From positions 1-20,893 of the forward strand of contig CALAVA010000125.1 in assembly GCA_937892025.1 (NCBI GenBank): a DNA stretch of 20,893 bases, given 5' to 3'. The notes under the pieces are model-generated. The model searched no databases and was not told the origin of the DNA. It worked only from the letters and a program-made list of their open reading frames with translations. A program made the position numbers and the translations under genes. Positions 8,332 to 16,569 of this stretch are shown here, in pieces; positions within the stretch are counted from its first letter, which is position 1, and each line of letters begins with the position of its first letter. The DNA is from an uncultured Bacteroidales bacterium (GTDB lineage Bacteria; Bacteroidota; Bacteroidia; Bacteroidales; WCHB1-69).

Positions 8332-8361
8332 TTGGATTTTAGGGGAAAAATTATACCTTTG
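8332..8361 (+). promoter_or_regulatory. Promoter of the S9-S8 peptidase operon
   Basis: TTG at 8332-8334, exactly 19 bases, then TACCTTTG at 8354-8361. This fits the Bacteroidota consensus spacing and lies 22 bases before the ATG at 8384, giving a short leader. This match also supports choosing the ATG at 8384 over the one at 8261. Confidence 0.6.
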
Positions 8362-8383
8362 TAAAATTCATTTATGTAAAAAA

Positions 8384-10894
8384 ATGAAACATCACGCTTT
8401 AATATTGATATTATTGGGATTATTTGGGATTGGCAATGCTCAATCATTGATAATTGAAAAATGTTTTCGTAGTGAACCCCTCCCCCTCTTTTCACCCTTG
8501 TTAATAGATAGTACAAATATTTTAGGAGAAAAGTTTGACAACAAAAAACTACTTTCAACAGTTATTGATTTTGACAAGATTTTTGTTTCAACAGACACCA
8601 TTACCGCTGACAATGAGGGGACATTTAATTTTTATTCTTCAGAAAAACAATTGCAAGTCTTAAAATTTATCTTACAAAGCCCTAATTATCAAAAGGGAAA
8701 AATAATGATATACTCCTCTGATATGTTGCAAGTTTTTTCTGAAGACAAAACAAAAATAAAAGAGAAAACAACTATTAAATATGATTCTATCAACATTCCT
8801 ATTTCTTTACAGCATGGACAAAATTGTTTTTATATTAAATCATTGTTTATCAATGATACTCTTACAGAGCATAAGATAAAAATTGTTTATTCTTCCCATT
8901 CTGATAGTCTTCCTTATAATCAAGTTTCACAAAATCAATTTTATAATTTACACACATTACTTGACGGGAAACACATTCGTTCTGTCAGCATTTCTCCCAA
9001 TGGCAAATATGCCTTGGTTAAAATTTTCTGTCGAAAAGATAAAAACACCACTATAAATTACGGACAACTTATTGATATTAAGCGACAGAAGATAATATTA
9101 GATGCTCAATCTTATTTAAGTTCGGCTTCTTGGATGCCCAAAAGTTCTGTGTTACATTACACTCGTCAAGGGCTAAAAGGGAAAGAATGGGTTGCCTTTG
9201 ACCCTACAAATAATCAAGAAACCATTTTGGACGAGAATATCCCCAATGGGTCATTTGTGGTTTGTCCTGACGAACAAACCCTTATTTTTTCCCTTGCTGA
9301 AGAAGGGACAAAAAAAGAGGCGAATTTTATGCAACAAATCTTAGACCCTTCTGATAGACAAGCCAATGGAAGAAAAAGATATTATCTATCTTTATATCAT
9401 ACAAAAACAGGTGTATTACAAAGACTTACATTTGGATTTCCATCTGTGTCGCTTCACGATATTAGTCCCAATGCTCCTTGCTTATTATTTTCAGTTGCTG
9501 TTAGAGATTATACCCAACGACCATTTTCTACAACTTCATTGTATCAACTCAATTGGCAAACCTTACAAGTAGATACTTTATTGTTAAATGCAGCCTATTT
9601 TTCTTCTGCCACTTATTCGCCTGACGGGAAACAATTGCTCATTATGGGTGGTCCGGAGGCTTTTGATGGTATTGGCAAAAACATAGGCAAAGAGCCGATT
9701 GCAAATGCTTATGACAATCAGTTGTTTGTATTTGATATGGGGACAAAGGCAATACGACCTTTAACAAAATTTTTCAATCCTTCAGTGGTTTCCGCTCGAT
9801 GGAGTCTGTTCAACAACAATATTTATATATTGGCAGAGGATAAAGATTGTAGGCATTTGTTTATGCTCAATCCTCAAAACGACAACATAACAACAATTGA
9901 CATCAAAGAAGACTATATCAAATCTTTTCAATTGGCACAAACAAATCCTATGTTGCTCTGTTTTGGACAAAGCACCTCCAATGCCGATAGGTTATATACT
10001 GTCAATCTTAATACCCACTCCACATCATGTTTGTTGGACTTATCGGCAGAAAAACTCAAAGACATTGTTTTAGGCGAAGTTCATGATTGGAATTTTATCT
10101 ATGATAATGATACCATAAACGGACGTTTTTATCTTCCACCCGATTTTGATAGTACAAAAAATTATCCTTTATTGGTCTATTATTATGGAGGCACTTCTCC
10201 GACAAGCAGATTGTTGGAATCAAGTTATCCTCTTCATCTCTATGCGGCTCAAGGTTATGTTGTTTACACTTTAAATCCATCTGGGACAACAGGTTTTGGA
10301 CAAGAATTTAGTGCTCGTCATGTTAATGCTTGGGGCAAACGGACAGCAGACGAAATCATTTTTGGCGTTCAACATTTTTGTGAAGCACATGCTTTTGTCA
10401 ATAAGAAAAAAATAGGCTGTTTTGGGGCGAGTTATGGTGGTTTTATGACTCAATATCTGCTAACACAGACAGATATATTTGCTGCGGCAGTTTCTCATGC
10501 AGGCATTAGTGCCATTAGTAGTTATTGGGGAGAAGGCTATTGGGGAATCGGTTATTGCTCTATCGCCAATGCCGATACTTATCCATGGAACAACCCTAAT
10601 TTTTATACCCAACAAAGTCCACTATTTATGGCAGATAAAATCAATACACCTCTTTTGCTTTTGCATGGAACGATGGATACCAACGTTCCCATTGGTGAAA
10701 GCATTCAGATGTACAATGCCTTGAAAATATTAGGCAAAAACGTGGAATTTATTCAAGTTGAAGGAGAAAATCACGGGATTGCCACTTACGAAAAACGAAT
10801 AGCATGGACAAATACCATTATCGCATGGTTTGACAAATATCTCAAAAACCAGCCTCTATTATGGAATAATCTTTATCCTGAAAAGAAATATTAA
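8384..10894 (+). CDS. Exported S9-family (prolyl oligopeptidase / DPP-like) serine peptidase
   Basis: S9 peptidases release dipeptides or cut short peptides, often after proline. The 836-residue product has a Sec signal peptide (MKHHALILILLGLFGIGNAQ, cleavage likely near residue 19), a long beta-propeller region with several SPNGKY / SPDGKQ-type strands, and a C-terminal alpha/beta-hydrolase domain. The catalytic triad is visible: Ser683 in GASYGG, Asp765 in HGTMDT and His797 in ENHG. The start is set at 8384 because the signal peptide begins there and a well-spaced promoter lies just upstream. It is probably periplasmic, since no type IX sorting domain is seen at its end (YLKNQPLLWNNLYPEKKY). 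The subtilase gene starts 15 bp after its stop, which suggests one transcript and a joint role in degrading peptides outside the cytoplasm. Confidence 0.9.
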   Translation: MKHHALILILLGLFGIGNAQSLIIEKCFRSEPLPLFSPLLIDSTNILGEKFDNKKLLSTVIDFDKIFVSTDTITADNEGTFNFYSSEKQLQVLKFILQSPNYQKGKIMIYSSDMLQVFSEDKTKIKEKTTIKYDSINIPISLQHGQNCFYIKSLFINDTLTEHKIKIVYSSHSDSLPYNQVSQNQFYNLHTLLDGKHIRSVSISPNGKYALVKIFCRKDKNTTINYGQLIDIKRQKIILDAQSYLSSASWMPKSSVLHYTRQGLKGKEWVAFDPTNNQETILDENIPNGSFVVCPDEQTLIFSLAEEGTKKEANFMQQILDPSDRQANGRKRYYLSLYHTKTGVLQRLTFGFPSVSLHDISPNAPCLLFSVAVRDYTQRPFSTTSLYQLNWQTLQVDTLLLNAAYFSSATYSPDGKQLLIMGGPEAFDGIGKNIGKEPIANAYDNQLFVFDMGTKAIRPLTKFFNPSVVSARWSLFNNNIYILAEDKDCRHLFMLNPQNDNITTIDIKEDYIKSFQLAQTNPMLLCFGQSTSNADRLYTVNLNTHSTSCLLDLSAEKLKDIVLGEVHDWNFIYDNDTINGRFYLPPDFDSTKNYPLLVYYYGGTSPTSRLLESSYPLHLYAAQGYVVYTLNPSGTTGFGQEFSARHVNAWGKRTADEIIFGVQHFCEAHAFVNKKKIGCFGASYGGFMTQYLLTQTDIFAAAVSHAGISAISSYWGEGYWGIGYCSIANADTYPWNNPNFYTQQSPLFMADKINTPLLLLHGTMDTNVPIGESIQMYNALKILGKNVEFIQVEGENHGIATYEKRIAWTNTIIAWFDKYLKNQPLLWNNLYPEKKY

Positions 10895-10909
10895 TTCTTA
10901 AGTGCATAA

Positions 10910-13615
10910 ATGAAAAAATATATTTTAATTGCGGTTATCATCAGTTCTGTTTGGTCTATTTCTGCCCAAACCCTGCCTAATACCTATGTGGTAAAAATGC
11001 GAAGCAATACTCACAAATCTATGGGAATCAATTTGTTGAAAAAATCATTCAACGATACAATAAAACTCAACCGAATGTTTCCCAATCATCAAGCCCTTCA
11101 ACAGAAAACCGACAATGCTTATGTTGATTTATCGCTTATTTATACCCTTTCAGTTGCAAACAGCATAGACGATAAAACCCTTTTTTCTCTCATGCAAAGT
11201 GGTTATTTTGAATATATTCAACCGAAATACACCCATCAATATCTTTATATTCCTAACGACAACAATATTGCCAACCAATGGCATTTGACCGCCATCAAGG
11301 CTTATCAGGCTTGGGATATTTGTCAAGGGGACACCGATGTGGTTATCGGCATTCTTGATTCAGGCATTGATACTACAAATATAGATTTAAAAAACAATAT
11401 AAAATACAATTACGCAGACCCCATAGATGGTATAGACAACGACAATGATGGTTTTATAGATAATTTTTTTGGGTGGAATATGGCAGACAATAACAACGAT
11501 ATTTCTCCCATTAACATTCATGGAAGTTTTGTTGCTGCATTGGCGGCCGCAGCCACTGATGACAGCAACGGCATTGCAGGAGTCGGCTTTCATTGTAAAT
11601 TTATGCCAATAAGCATACAACATTCTACCTATGGTATTATCAACGGCTACGAAGCCATTGTTTATGCCGCCGACCATGGTTGTCAAATCATCAATTGCTC
11701 TTGGGGAAACGTTTCTCCTTTTGACCAATTCGGTCAAGACATCATCAATTATGCCACATACAACAAAGGTGCATTGGTGATTGCAGCTTGCGGCAACACT
11801 CCACAACGACTTGCCTTTTATCCTGCCGCCTATGAAAATGTGTTAAGCGTTGCCGCGACAAACAATTCGGGAGACATGGCCGATTTCACTACTTACGACT
11901 ATTCTGTTGATATTGCTGCCCCCGGACAAGCCATTTATTCTACCAATGGGTCTTCTTATCTAACCTCCAATGGCACTTCTTTTTCCGCCGCTATCGTATC
12001 AGGAGTAGCCGCTTTGATAAAATCTAAATTCCCCAAAATGTTGCCACAACAAATTCTTTATCGATTAAAAGCAACTGCCGACTCTGTGATGTCTGTTGTT
12101 GGCACCAACTATGAAAACAAAATAGGTGCAGGACAAATAAATGCCTATCGTGCATTAACAGATAGTTTTAAACCTGCCATCGCCTTACAAAATATAATTA
12201 TTGAACACCATGCAAAAAAACAAAACGACCCTATAAATATCTATGCCAACATTATCAACTACTTTTCACATGCAGACAATATTCGAGTTGAAGCAACTGT
12301 TGATAACCCTGCAGTGAACATTGTTTCTATGCCCACAAATATTGGCAGTCTTGACTCTATGCAAATGTATATTCAACAAGAAAAACCTTTGTTTGTACTA
12401 CAATTGAATGAAGATATTACAAAAAGTCAAGAAATTATTTTGCAAGTAAAGTTCTTTTGTGATAGCCTTTGCGTTGGAACACAACACATTCCCTTAAAAA
12501 TAAATACGTATATTGTAATGGACACAAACAATCAAATATGTACTATCACTGATTGTGGACGTATGGCTTACGAAGATGAAAATTATTGTTTTGGCAAAGG
12601 AGTATCACTCAAACCGCAAACAGCAAGCCTATTGTCAAACGGAAGTTTCCTCTTTGGAAACAATGCCAACAGAATTTCTGACAATATCTATAACAATCAC
12701 GAAATGAACAATATTATTCCGCCTCATGTGATAGAAGATAATATTGCCGACCTGCATATCCAAACCATTTTTAATGACAACAATGCGGGCTACAACAAAT
12801 TTGATATAGAAACCATTCACAATGCCTATGCTTGGACAGACACTTCTTTGGAAAACTCTGTTATTCATCAATTTTCATTGATTAACAAATCAACAGAAGA
12901 CCTTACACAATTTTATGTCGCCCTATATTTAGATTGGGATATTGATATTACCGATGCCAACCGATTATCGTATGATAATGACCATAAAATTAGTTATACC
13001 CAATCTATTTTTAATGGTCCCATTGCAGGGGTAAAATTTCTATCTGATTATTCCACAAAAATATATGCTTTTGATATTGATGGGAGCAATTTAAGCATGG
13101 CTATCAACAATGGTTTTTCTGATTTGCAAAAATATAATGCCATGACCACCAATAGGACATCTGCTGGTATTGCCAACAATGGAAACGATGTCTCTGTGAT
13201 GATGTCTTATGGACCACTATCCTTACCCATTGGCGATACCTTAACGGTTGCCTATGCTTTTATATTAGGACACTTTATTGCTGATATTCAAGAAGAAGCT
13301 ATTGCTGTTCAAAATAAATACAATAGTCTATTTTCTGCACAAGATTCTGTTCCACAAACCAATATTGCGTATGCTAATCCACGCCATTTTCAACTCTATC
13401 CCAACCCCGCCAATGATTTTATTTGTATAGAAAACTTTGACAACGAACCTTTTGCTTATCAAATATTTGATACCAAATCAACTCTATTATATGAAGGACA
13501 AAACATATCTTCTCCCCATTTGAATATCCATATCAACAACTTGCCTTCGGGTTTGTATATCATCAAAATGTACAACAAGAAAAAGACAATCGTACAAAAA
13601 TTTGTAAAAAAGTAA
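10910..13615 (+). CDS. Secreted S8 subtilisin-like serine protease with type IX secretion sorting domain
   Basis: The 901-residue product starts with a Sec signal peptide (MKKYILIAVIISSVWSISAQ). The subtilase domain carries the triad Asp150 (GILDSGID), His204 (NIHGS) and Ser357 (NGTSFSAA), with a calcium-binding-like segment DGIDNDNDGFIDNFFGWN between the first two. A long mid-region without clear motif follows (about residues 420-820). The end is a type A C-terminal sorting domain (FQLYPNPANDF about residue 824, LPSGLYIIKM, final IVQKFVKK), which directs export across the outer membrane by the type IX system. It follows the S9 peptidase gene after 15 bp and probably shares its promoter. The pair would cut proteins at the surface and process the peptides. 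No terminator is evident after the stop. The catalytic and sorting assignments are firm; the substrate is unknown. Confidence 0.92.
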   Translation: MKKYILIAVIISSVWSISAQTLPNTYVVKMRSNTHKSMGINLLKKSFNDTIKLNRMFPNHQALQQKTDNAYVDLSLIYTLSVANSIDDKTLFSLMQSGYFEYIQPKYTHQYLYIPNDNNIANQWHLTAIKAYQAWDICQGDTDVVIGILDSGIDTTNIDLKNNIKYNYADPIDGIDNDNDGFIDNFFGWNMADNNNDISPINIHGSFVAALAAAATDDSNGIAGVGFHCKFMPISIQHSTYGIINGYEAIVYAADHGCQIINCSWGNVSPFDQFGQDIINYATYNKGALVIAACGNTPQRLAFYPAAYENVLSVAATNNSGDMADFTTYDYSVDIAAPGQAIYSTNGSSYLTSNGTSFSAAIVSGVAALIKSKFPKMLPQQILYRLKATADSVMSVVGTNYENKIGAGQINAYRALTDSFKPAIALQNIIIEHHAKKQNDPINIYANIINYFSHADNIRVEATVDNPAVNIVSMPTNIGSLDSMQMYIQQEKPLFVLQLNEDITKSQEIILQVKFFCDSLCVGTQHIPLKINTYIVMDTNNQICTITDCGRMAYEDENYCFGKGVSLKPQTASLLSNGSFLFGNNANRISDNIYNNHEMNNIIPPHVIEDNIADLHIQTIFNDNNAGYNKFDIETIHNAYAWTDTSLENSVIHQFSLINKSTEDLTQFYVALYLDWDIDITDANRLSYDNDHKISYTQSIFNGPIAGVKFLSDYSTKIYAFDIDGSNLSMAINNGFSDLQKYNAMTTNRTSAGIANNGNDVSVMMSYGPLSLPIGDTLTVAYAFILGHFIADIQEEAIAVQNKYNSLFSAQDSVPQTNIAYANPRHFQLYPNPANDFICIENFDNEPFAYQIFDTKSTLLYEGQNISSPHLNIHINNLPSGLYIIKMYNKKKTIVQKFVKK

Positions 13616-13673
13616 ACACACTTTCTGCATTTTATATTTTTTTGTATATTTGCGGAAGGATTTCTTGCTGAAA

Positions 13674-13828
13674 ATGAATAAAAAACAAACAACGTAGAAG
13701 TATAGCAAACGCGTATATACACACGGATAATGCGATTGGAAAACAAATATTTTTGTTTCTGGAAATGGTATTGTTTGTTATCTTTTCTGTCAAAATCCTG
13801 CAAAACAGGCTGAAAAAAGATAAAATTA
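13674..13828 (+). pseudogene. Possible frameshifted small membrane-protein gene cut off by the IS982-type element
   Basis: ATG at 13674 opens a frame that stops after seven codons, but removing one A from the A6 run at 13680-13685 joins it to a long open frame. That frame reads with a basic N-terminus (MNKNKQRRS), a hydrophobic segment (IFLFLEMVLFVIFSV) and a basic end, then runs into the left inverted repeat at 13829. TATATTTG (13645-13652) stands 21 bases before the ATG. I recognise no family. It may be the 5' end of a gene truncated by the element, or chance. Confidence 0.3.
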
Positions 13829-14292
13829 ACCCGTTGGCGGAATTAAACCAGTGCATATTTGATTCTTCCAATCGGTTTGTTATTGATAAAGTTAATATAT
13901 TGTAGGATGGTCATTGTACTGGCAACGAGAAATGAGGTTCGGAAAATCCGTCTTGTGGTATTCCTCTAACAAGGAGAACAACAACGATTCACTATCGATA
14001 CTGTATTTTTCTGCTGTGAGACTAAGTGCGATAACTTCCAAGTCAGAAAAACGGGGAACAACACCTCTGCGAGGTAAATTTCCACGTTCATTGACAAGAT
14101 TTTTTGAAAATTTCTTGCATATGTCAAGAATTTTTCCGAAATTTGCAGTCAAGTTGTGCATGACGAAGATTTTTTTAGTTGTTAACTTTGGTGATTAATA
14201 TACTGCAAAGTTACTAAAAATCAACGAATTGTGCAACTTTTTTTGCAACTATTTTAAGTCAAAGAACACTTTTTTTAATTCCGCCAACGGGT
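13829..14292 (-). mobile_element. Non-autonomous IS982-family derivative (internally deleted, 464 bp)
   Basis: The ends are perfect 19-bp inverted repeats: ACCCGTTGGCGGAATTAAA at 13829-13847 and its exact complement at 14274-14292. Between them, on the minus strand, lie only the first part and the last 17 codons of a transposase. The ACCC start of the repeat and the protein sequence fit the IS982 family, whose full elements are about 1 kb. I see no exact target duplication at the flanks. With both ends intact it could in principle be moved by a transposase supplied elsewhere. Confidence 0.85.
13843..14161 (-). pseudogene. Deleted IS982-family transposase gene (N- and C-terminal pieces)
   Basis: The ATG at 14161 starts an 89-codon frame ending at 13892: MHNLTANFGKILDICKKFSK, then NLVNERGNLPRRGVVPRFSD, LEVIALSLTAEKY, and PNLISRCQYND near the end. 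This matches my recollection of the N-terminus of Bacteroidales IS982 transposases (about 290 residues). After QYND the frame leaves the family sequence. In another frame, 13896-13843, the strand reads INFINNKPIGRIKYALV and a stop, which looks like the transposase C-terminus running into the inverted repeat. So roughly 190 internal residues including the catalytic core are gone, with the junction near 13897-13915. No active product is possible. Confidence 0.8.
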
Positions 14293-14295
14293 AAA

Positions 14296-14455
14296 TATAG
14301 ATTCAAGTGGCAAAGTTGTAAAAAAAATATGGGTAGGCTATTTGAACATAAGTAGTTTCGCCTTCCAAAACTATTTAGGATACTATGGTCTTATTTGTCT
14401 TTAATGGTCTGAAAATTAGTTGTTTGATTTTCTCTTTTTGCCACTTGAATCTATA
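14296..14455. mobile_element. Unidentified 160-bp MITE-like element with 19-bp perfect inverted repeats
   Basis: TATAGATTCAAGTGGCAAA at 14296-14314 is exactly complementary to 14437-14455. The 122 bp between them has no coding potential that I recognise. If the outer TA on each side is a target duplication, the remaining 17-bp repeats would suit an IS630/Tc1-type TA-targeting element; that is inference. It lies only 3 bp from the IS982-type element and shares no repeat with it. A large stem-loop with another role is possible. Confidence 0.6.
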
Positions 14456-14610
14456 ACCTTTAAAAAAGCTGGAATTTTTAAGCCTATATAAATATTTTTT
14501 ATTATTTTTGCAAAATTAAATAGTTAATTTACATTTACGATTTGAATGTGGGGAAAGAAAAATAGATATTGGAAAACGTGTGGTGAGGAGATATCTCGTG
14601 CCATATTGTG

Positions 14611-14651
14611 TGCAATGTGCTACATAAATCGTTCATTGGTAATTATTAATT
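14611..14651 (+). repeat. Left copy of 41-bp imperfect direct repeat flanking the AbiE module
   Basis: This 41-bp stretch begins TGCAATGTGC and ends AATTATTAATT. It matches 16516-16556 at 36 of 41 positions without gaps. It lies 106 bp before the antitoxin start. The two copies enclose the whole toxin-antitoxin pair. Confidence 0.65.
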
Positions 14652-14757
14652 CTGTAGATTATATCAACAATAGTAAAAATATTTTTAACCTTTTGAAGTC
14701 AATTTATTTACGTGAAAAACATGACTATTATTGTTGGTGTTTAGGTCGAAAATAGAT

Positions 14758-15477
14758 ATGCAAAACGCTGATTTAATACGAAATAAGATAGGTAGATTCA
14801 GAATTGGGTATATTTTCACACCTGCAGATTTTTATGATGTTGTGAGTAGTCCTTCTGTTGTAAGCAGGATACTTAATAAAATGGTTAGTGCGGGGGAAAT
14901 AAGGAAATTGACGAAAGGAAAATTCGATAAACCGAAACAATCGGTGTTCGGTATCATGCCACCTTCAGACGATTGGTTGCTACGCGAATTCTTAGTTGAC
15001 GGAAGAAAGATAGTAGGATATGTTTCTGGAATACAGGCGTTTGTGCAAATGGGAATCACTACACAGATCTCTTCTGCATATCAGATTGGCACAAATGTTT
15101 ATAGACGTTCGGTAATCAGAGGGGGGCGTAAAATCAGTTTTATTTTACAACCTAATACAATTAACAAACATAATATTCCGTTGTTGCAATTGCTTGATGC
15201 TATTCGTTTTATCCGCAATATACCGGCAACTGAACCCGAAGAAGCAATTAGTGCTATTAAAAATATTGTAAAATTGCTTGATACAAAAGATAGAAAATCG
15301 TTTGCAAGGCTTGCAATGGCATATACAAGTTATGTCAGGGCTTTAGTTGGAGCCTTGTTGGATGAAATTGGCGACGATACACAATTGTTGTATAAATCGC
15401 TGAATATGGCAAGTGTTTATAAGTTAGGAATATCTGAGCAGGTTCTGCCCTATGCAAAAAAATGGAGGATTGTATGA
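14758..15477 (+). CDS. AbiEi/DUF6088-family type IV antitoxin
   Basis: In type IV AbiE systems AbiEi is a DNA-binding antitoxin that represses its own operon and counters the AbiEii nucleotidyltransferase toxin without forming a stable complex with it. The 239-residue product has an N-terminal winged-helix region (IFTPADFYD...SVVSRILNKM, residues 20-45) ending in the LTKGKFDKPKQSVFG segment typical of this family, then a DUF6088-like C-terminal domain rich in helices. The ATG at 14758 is chosen because it begins the conserved helix; an upstream ATG at 14731 would add nine unrelated residues. Its stop overlaps the toxin ATG as ATGA (15474-15477), the usual coupled arrangement. The antitoxin may act on sequences upstream, but I could not define operators. 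Confidence 0.85.
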   Translation: MQNADLIRNKIGRFRIGYIFTPADFYDVVSSPSVVSRILNKMVSAGEIRKLTKGKFDKPKQSVFGIMPPSDDWLLREFLVDGRKIVGYVSGIQAFVQMGITTQISSAYQIGTNVYRRSVIRGGRKISFILQPNTINKHNIPLLQLLDAIRFIRNIPATEPEEAISAIKNIVKLLDTKDRKSFARLAMAYTSYVRALVGALLDEIGDDTQLLYKSLNMASVYKLGISEQVLPYAKKWRIV

Positions 15478-16445
15478 ATTTGCACGAAAATAAGAACTTG
15501 TTTGCCCAAGCAATTGAGATGACCGCTCTGCAACTTCAGATAAAGCGAGAATTTGTTGAAAAGGATTATTGGATATGTAGAAGTCTGCAATTACTTGCCA
15601 TTGCCGATACCGAACATCATGCTGTTTTTAAAGGAGGAACAAGTTTGACTAAAGCATACGGCATAGGCTCTCGATTTTCGGAAGATATTGATGTGGCAAT
15701 TGTTGACGCTGGAAAAATGACAGGTAACCACTTGAAATCTATTATAAAAAGCATTGCCCATACTATGTCTTTAGGATTAGATGAGGTTTATAAAAACGGC
15801 TTAACAAGTAAAGGTTCACATTACTATAAAGCCTTTTATGCATATCCAATAGTATCAGACATCCCGAATTTGTCAAGTGCATTTAAGTATGGGGAGATTC
15901 TCTTGGAAATCAATTCATTTGCAAACCCGCACCCTTGGGAAATGCGACAGATAAGCAGTTTTATATACGATTTTCTAAATAAACAAGGCAGAAAGGATAT
16001 TATTGACGAATATGGAATGTCCACTTTCAGTCTTGCTATATTGGATAAACGTAGGACGATGGTAGAAAAAATAGTTTCGCTTATAAGATGTTCCTTGGGA
16101 GACAACTATATGGTTGCCTTAAATGCTCATATCCGTTATTTTTATGATTTGTATTACCTTTCAAAAGATAAAGAATGTGAAAAATACTTGCTAAGCTCTG
16201 CTTTTTGCAATGATTTTGCTGATTTACTTAATCACGACCGAATAACTTTTCAAAAACCTGATGGGTGGCAGCATAAGAACATGAAACAATCACCGATGCT
16301 ATATGACTTCTCATATCTATGGAAGCAACTGAAATCAACATATATTCGCGAATTACCAGAATTGTCTTATAAAGAAATTCCATCGGCGGTCGATGTTGAA
16401 AAAACAATGAAAAATATTGTTGAAATTATTTACCAAAATTCATAA
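15474..16445 (+). CDS. AbiEii-family nucleotidyltransferase toxin
   Basis: AbiEii/MenT-type toxins are nucleotidyltransferases; studied members modify tRNA ends or bind GTP and slow growth, giving phage abortive infection or plasmid and island maintenance. The 323-residue product shows EKDYW (29-33), GGTSLTK (54-60) and RFSEDIDVAI with Asp71 and Asp73 (67-76), the metal-binding motif of the DNA polymerase-beta fold. Later conserved blocks include LAILDKRRTMVEKI and RYFYDLYYL. The ATG at 15474 is chosen for its 4-bp overlap with the antitoxin stop; an ATG at 15462 would add four residues. All catalytic motifs are present, so the toxin looks functional. The pair lies directly before a polysaccharide export gene and between direct repeats, so it looks like an inserted module. 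Which nucleotide or RNA it uses is not visible. Confidence 0.88.
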   Translation: MNLHENKNLFAQAIEMTALQLQIKREFVEKDYWICRSLQLLAIADTEHHAVFKGGTSLTKAYGIGSRFSEDIDVAIVDAGKMTGNHLKSIIKSIAHTMSLGLDEVYKNGLTSKGSHYYKAFYAYPIVSDIPNLSSAFKYGEILLEINSFANPHPWEMRQISSFIYDFLNKQGRKDIIDEYGMSTFSLAILDKRRTMVEKIVSLIRCSLGDNYMVALNAHIRYFYDLYYLSKDKECEKYLLSSAFCNDFADLLNHDRITFQKPDGWQHKNMKQSPMLYDFSYLWKQLKSTYIRELPELSYKEIPSAVDVEKTMKNIVEIIYQNS

Positions 16446-16515
16446 TCAGAATGTCCGTGTTACTTTCTACCATACAAAATAATAGAAAAAATATTATGAT
16501 TTTTATCAGCATATA

Positions 16516-16556
16516 TGCAATATGCCACATAAATAGTTCATTGACAATTATTAATT
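16516..16556 (+). repeat. Right copy of 41-bp imperfect direct repeat flanking the AbiE module
   Basis: It pairs with 14611-14651 (36 of 41 identical). It begins TGCAATATGC and ends AATTATTAATT, 13 bp before the wzt-like ATG. Its last bases overlap a -7-like box (TAACTTTG, 16556-16563), which would place transcription start at or next to the ATG if used. Confidence 0.65.
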
Positions 16557-16569
16557 AACTTTGCTATCT

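Larger units (their letters stand above)
8059..8383. other. Divergent intergenic region between secA and the S9 peptidase gene
   Basis: This 325-bp AT-rich gap contains the secA -7 box (8085-8093), a 16-bp perfect palindrome AAAACAATATTGTTTT (8267-8282) and the S9 peptidase promoter (8332-8361). It contains no convincing gene. An open frame that begins at 8261 upstream of the peptidase is judged non-coding because the peptidase promoter and signal peptide start lie inside it. Confidence 0.6.
13616..14757. other. 1.1-kb region of decayed and mobile sequence between the protease and AbiE genes
   Basis: No intact gene is supported here. In order it holds a -7-like box (TATATTTG, 13645-13652), a possible frameshifted small gene (13674-13828), an internally deleted IS982-type element (13829-14292), a second inverted-repeat element (14296-14455), another -7-like box (TATTTTTG, 14503-14510) and the left copy of a 41-bp direct repeat (14611-14651). 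An open frame at 14546-14755 is judged spurious. Confidence 0.65.

Noticed and set aside
8261..8383. N-terminal extension of the S9 peptidase from an ATG at 8261
   Set aside because: It would place a promoter and a good signal peptide inside the protein; the ATG at 8384 gives a normal exported enzyme.
11387..11806. A 139-codon frame opposite the subtilase catalytic domain
   Set aside because: It is antisense to the conserved Asp-His region of the protease and has no recognisable features of its own.
13892..14161. An intact small transposase or DNA-binding gene
   Set aside because: Only the first part of an IS982 transposase is present and it ends in unrelated codons; the true C-terminus is out of frame nearby. 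It is a deletion product.
14546..14755. A 69-codon open frame before the AbiE antitoxin
   Set aside because: It spans the left 41-bp repeat, but the right copy has stops in that frame, the residues match no family I know, and its end lies next to the antitoxin start. Treated as chance.
16556..16563. TAACTTTG as the main promoter of the wzt operon
   Set aside because: It matches TAnnTTTG but lies only 6 bp before the ATG, which would need a leaderless mRNA, and no TTG lies at the right distance. Kept only as a note.
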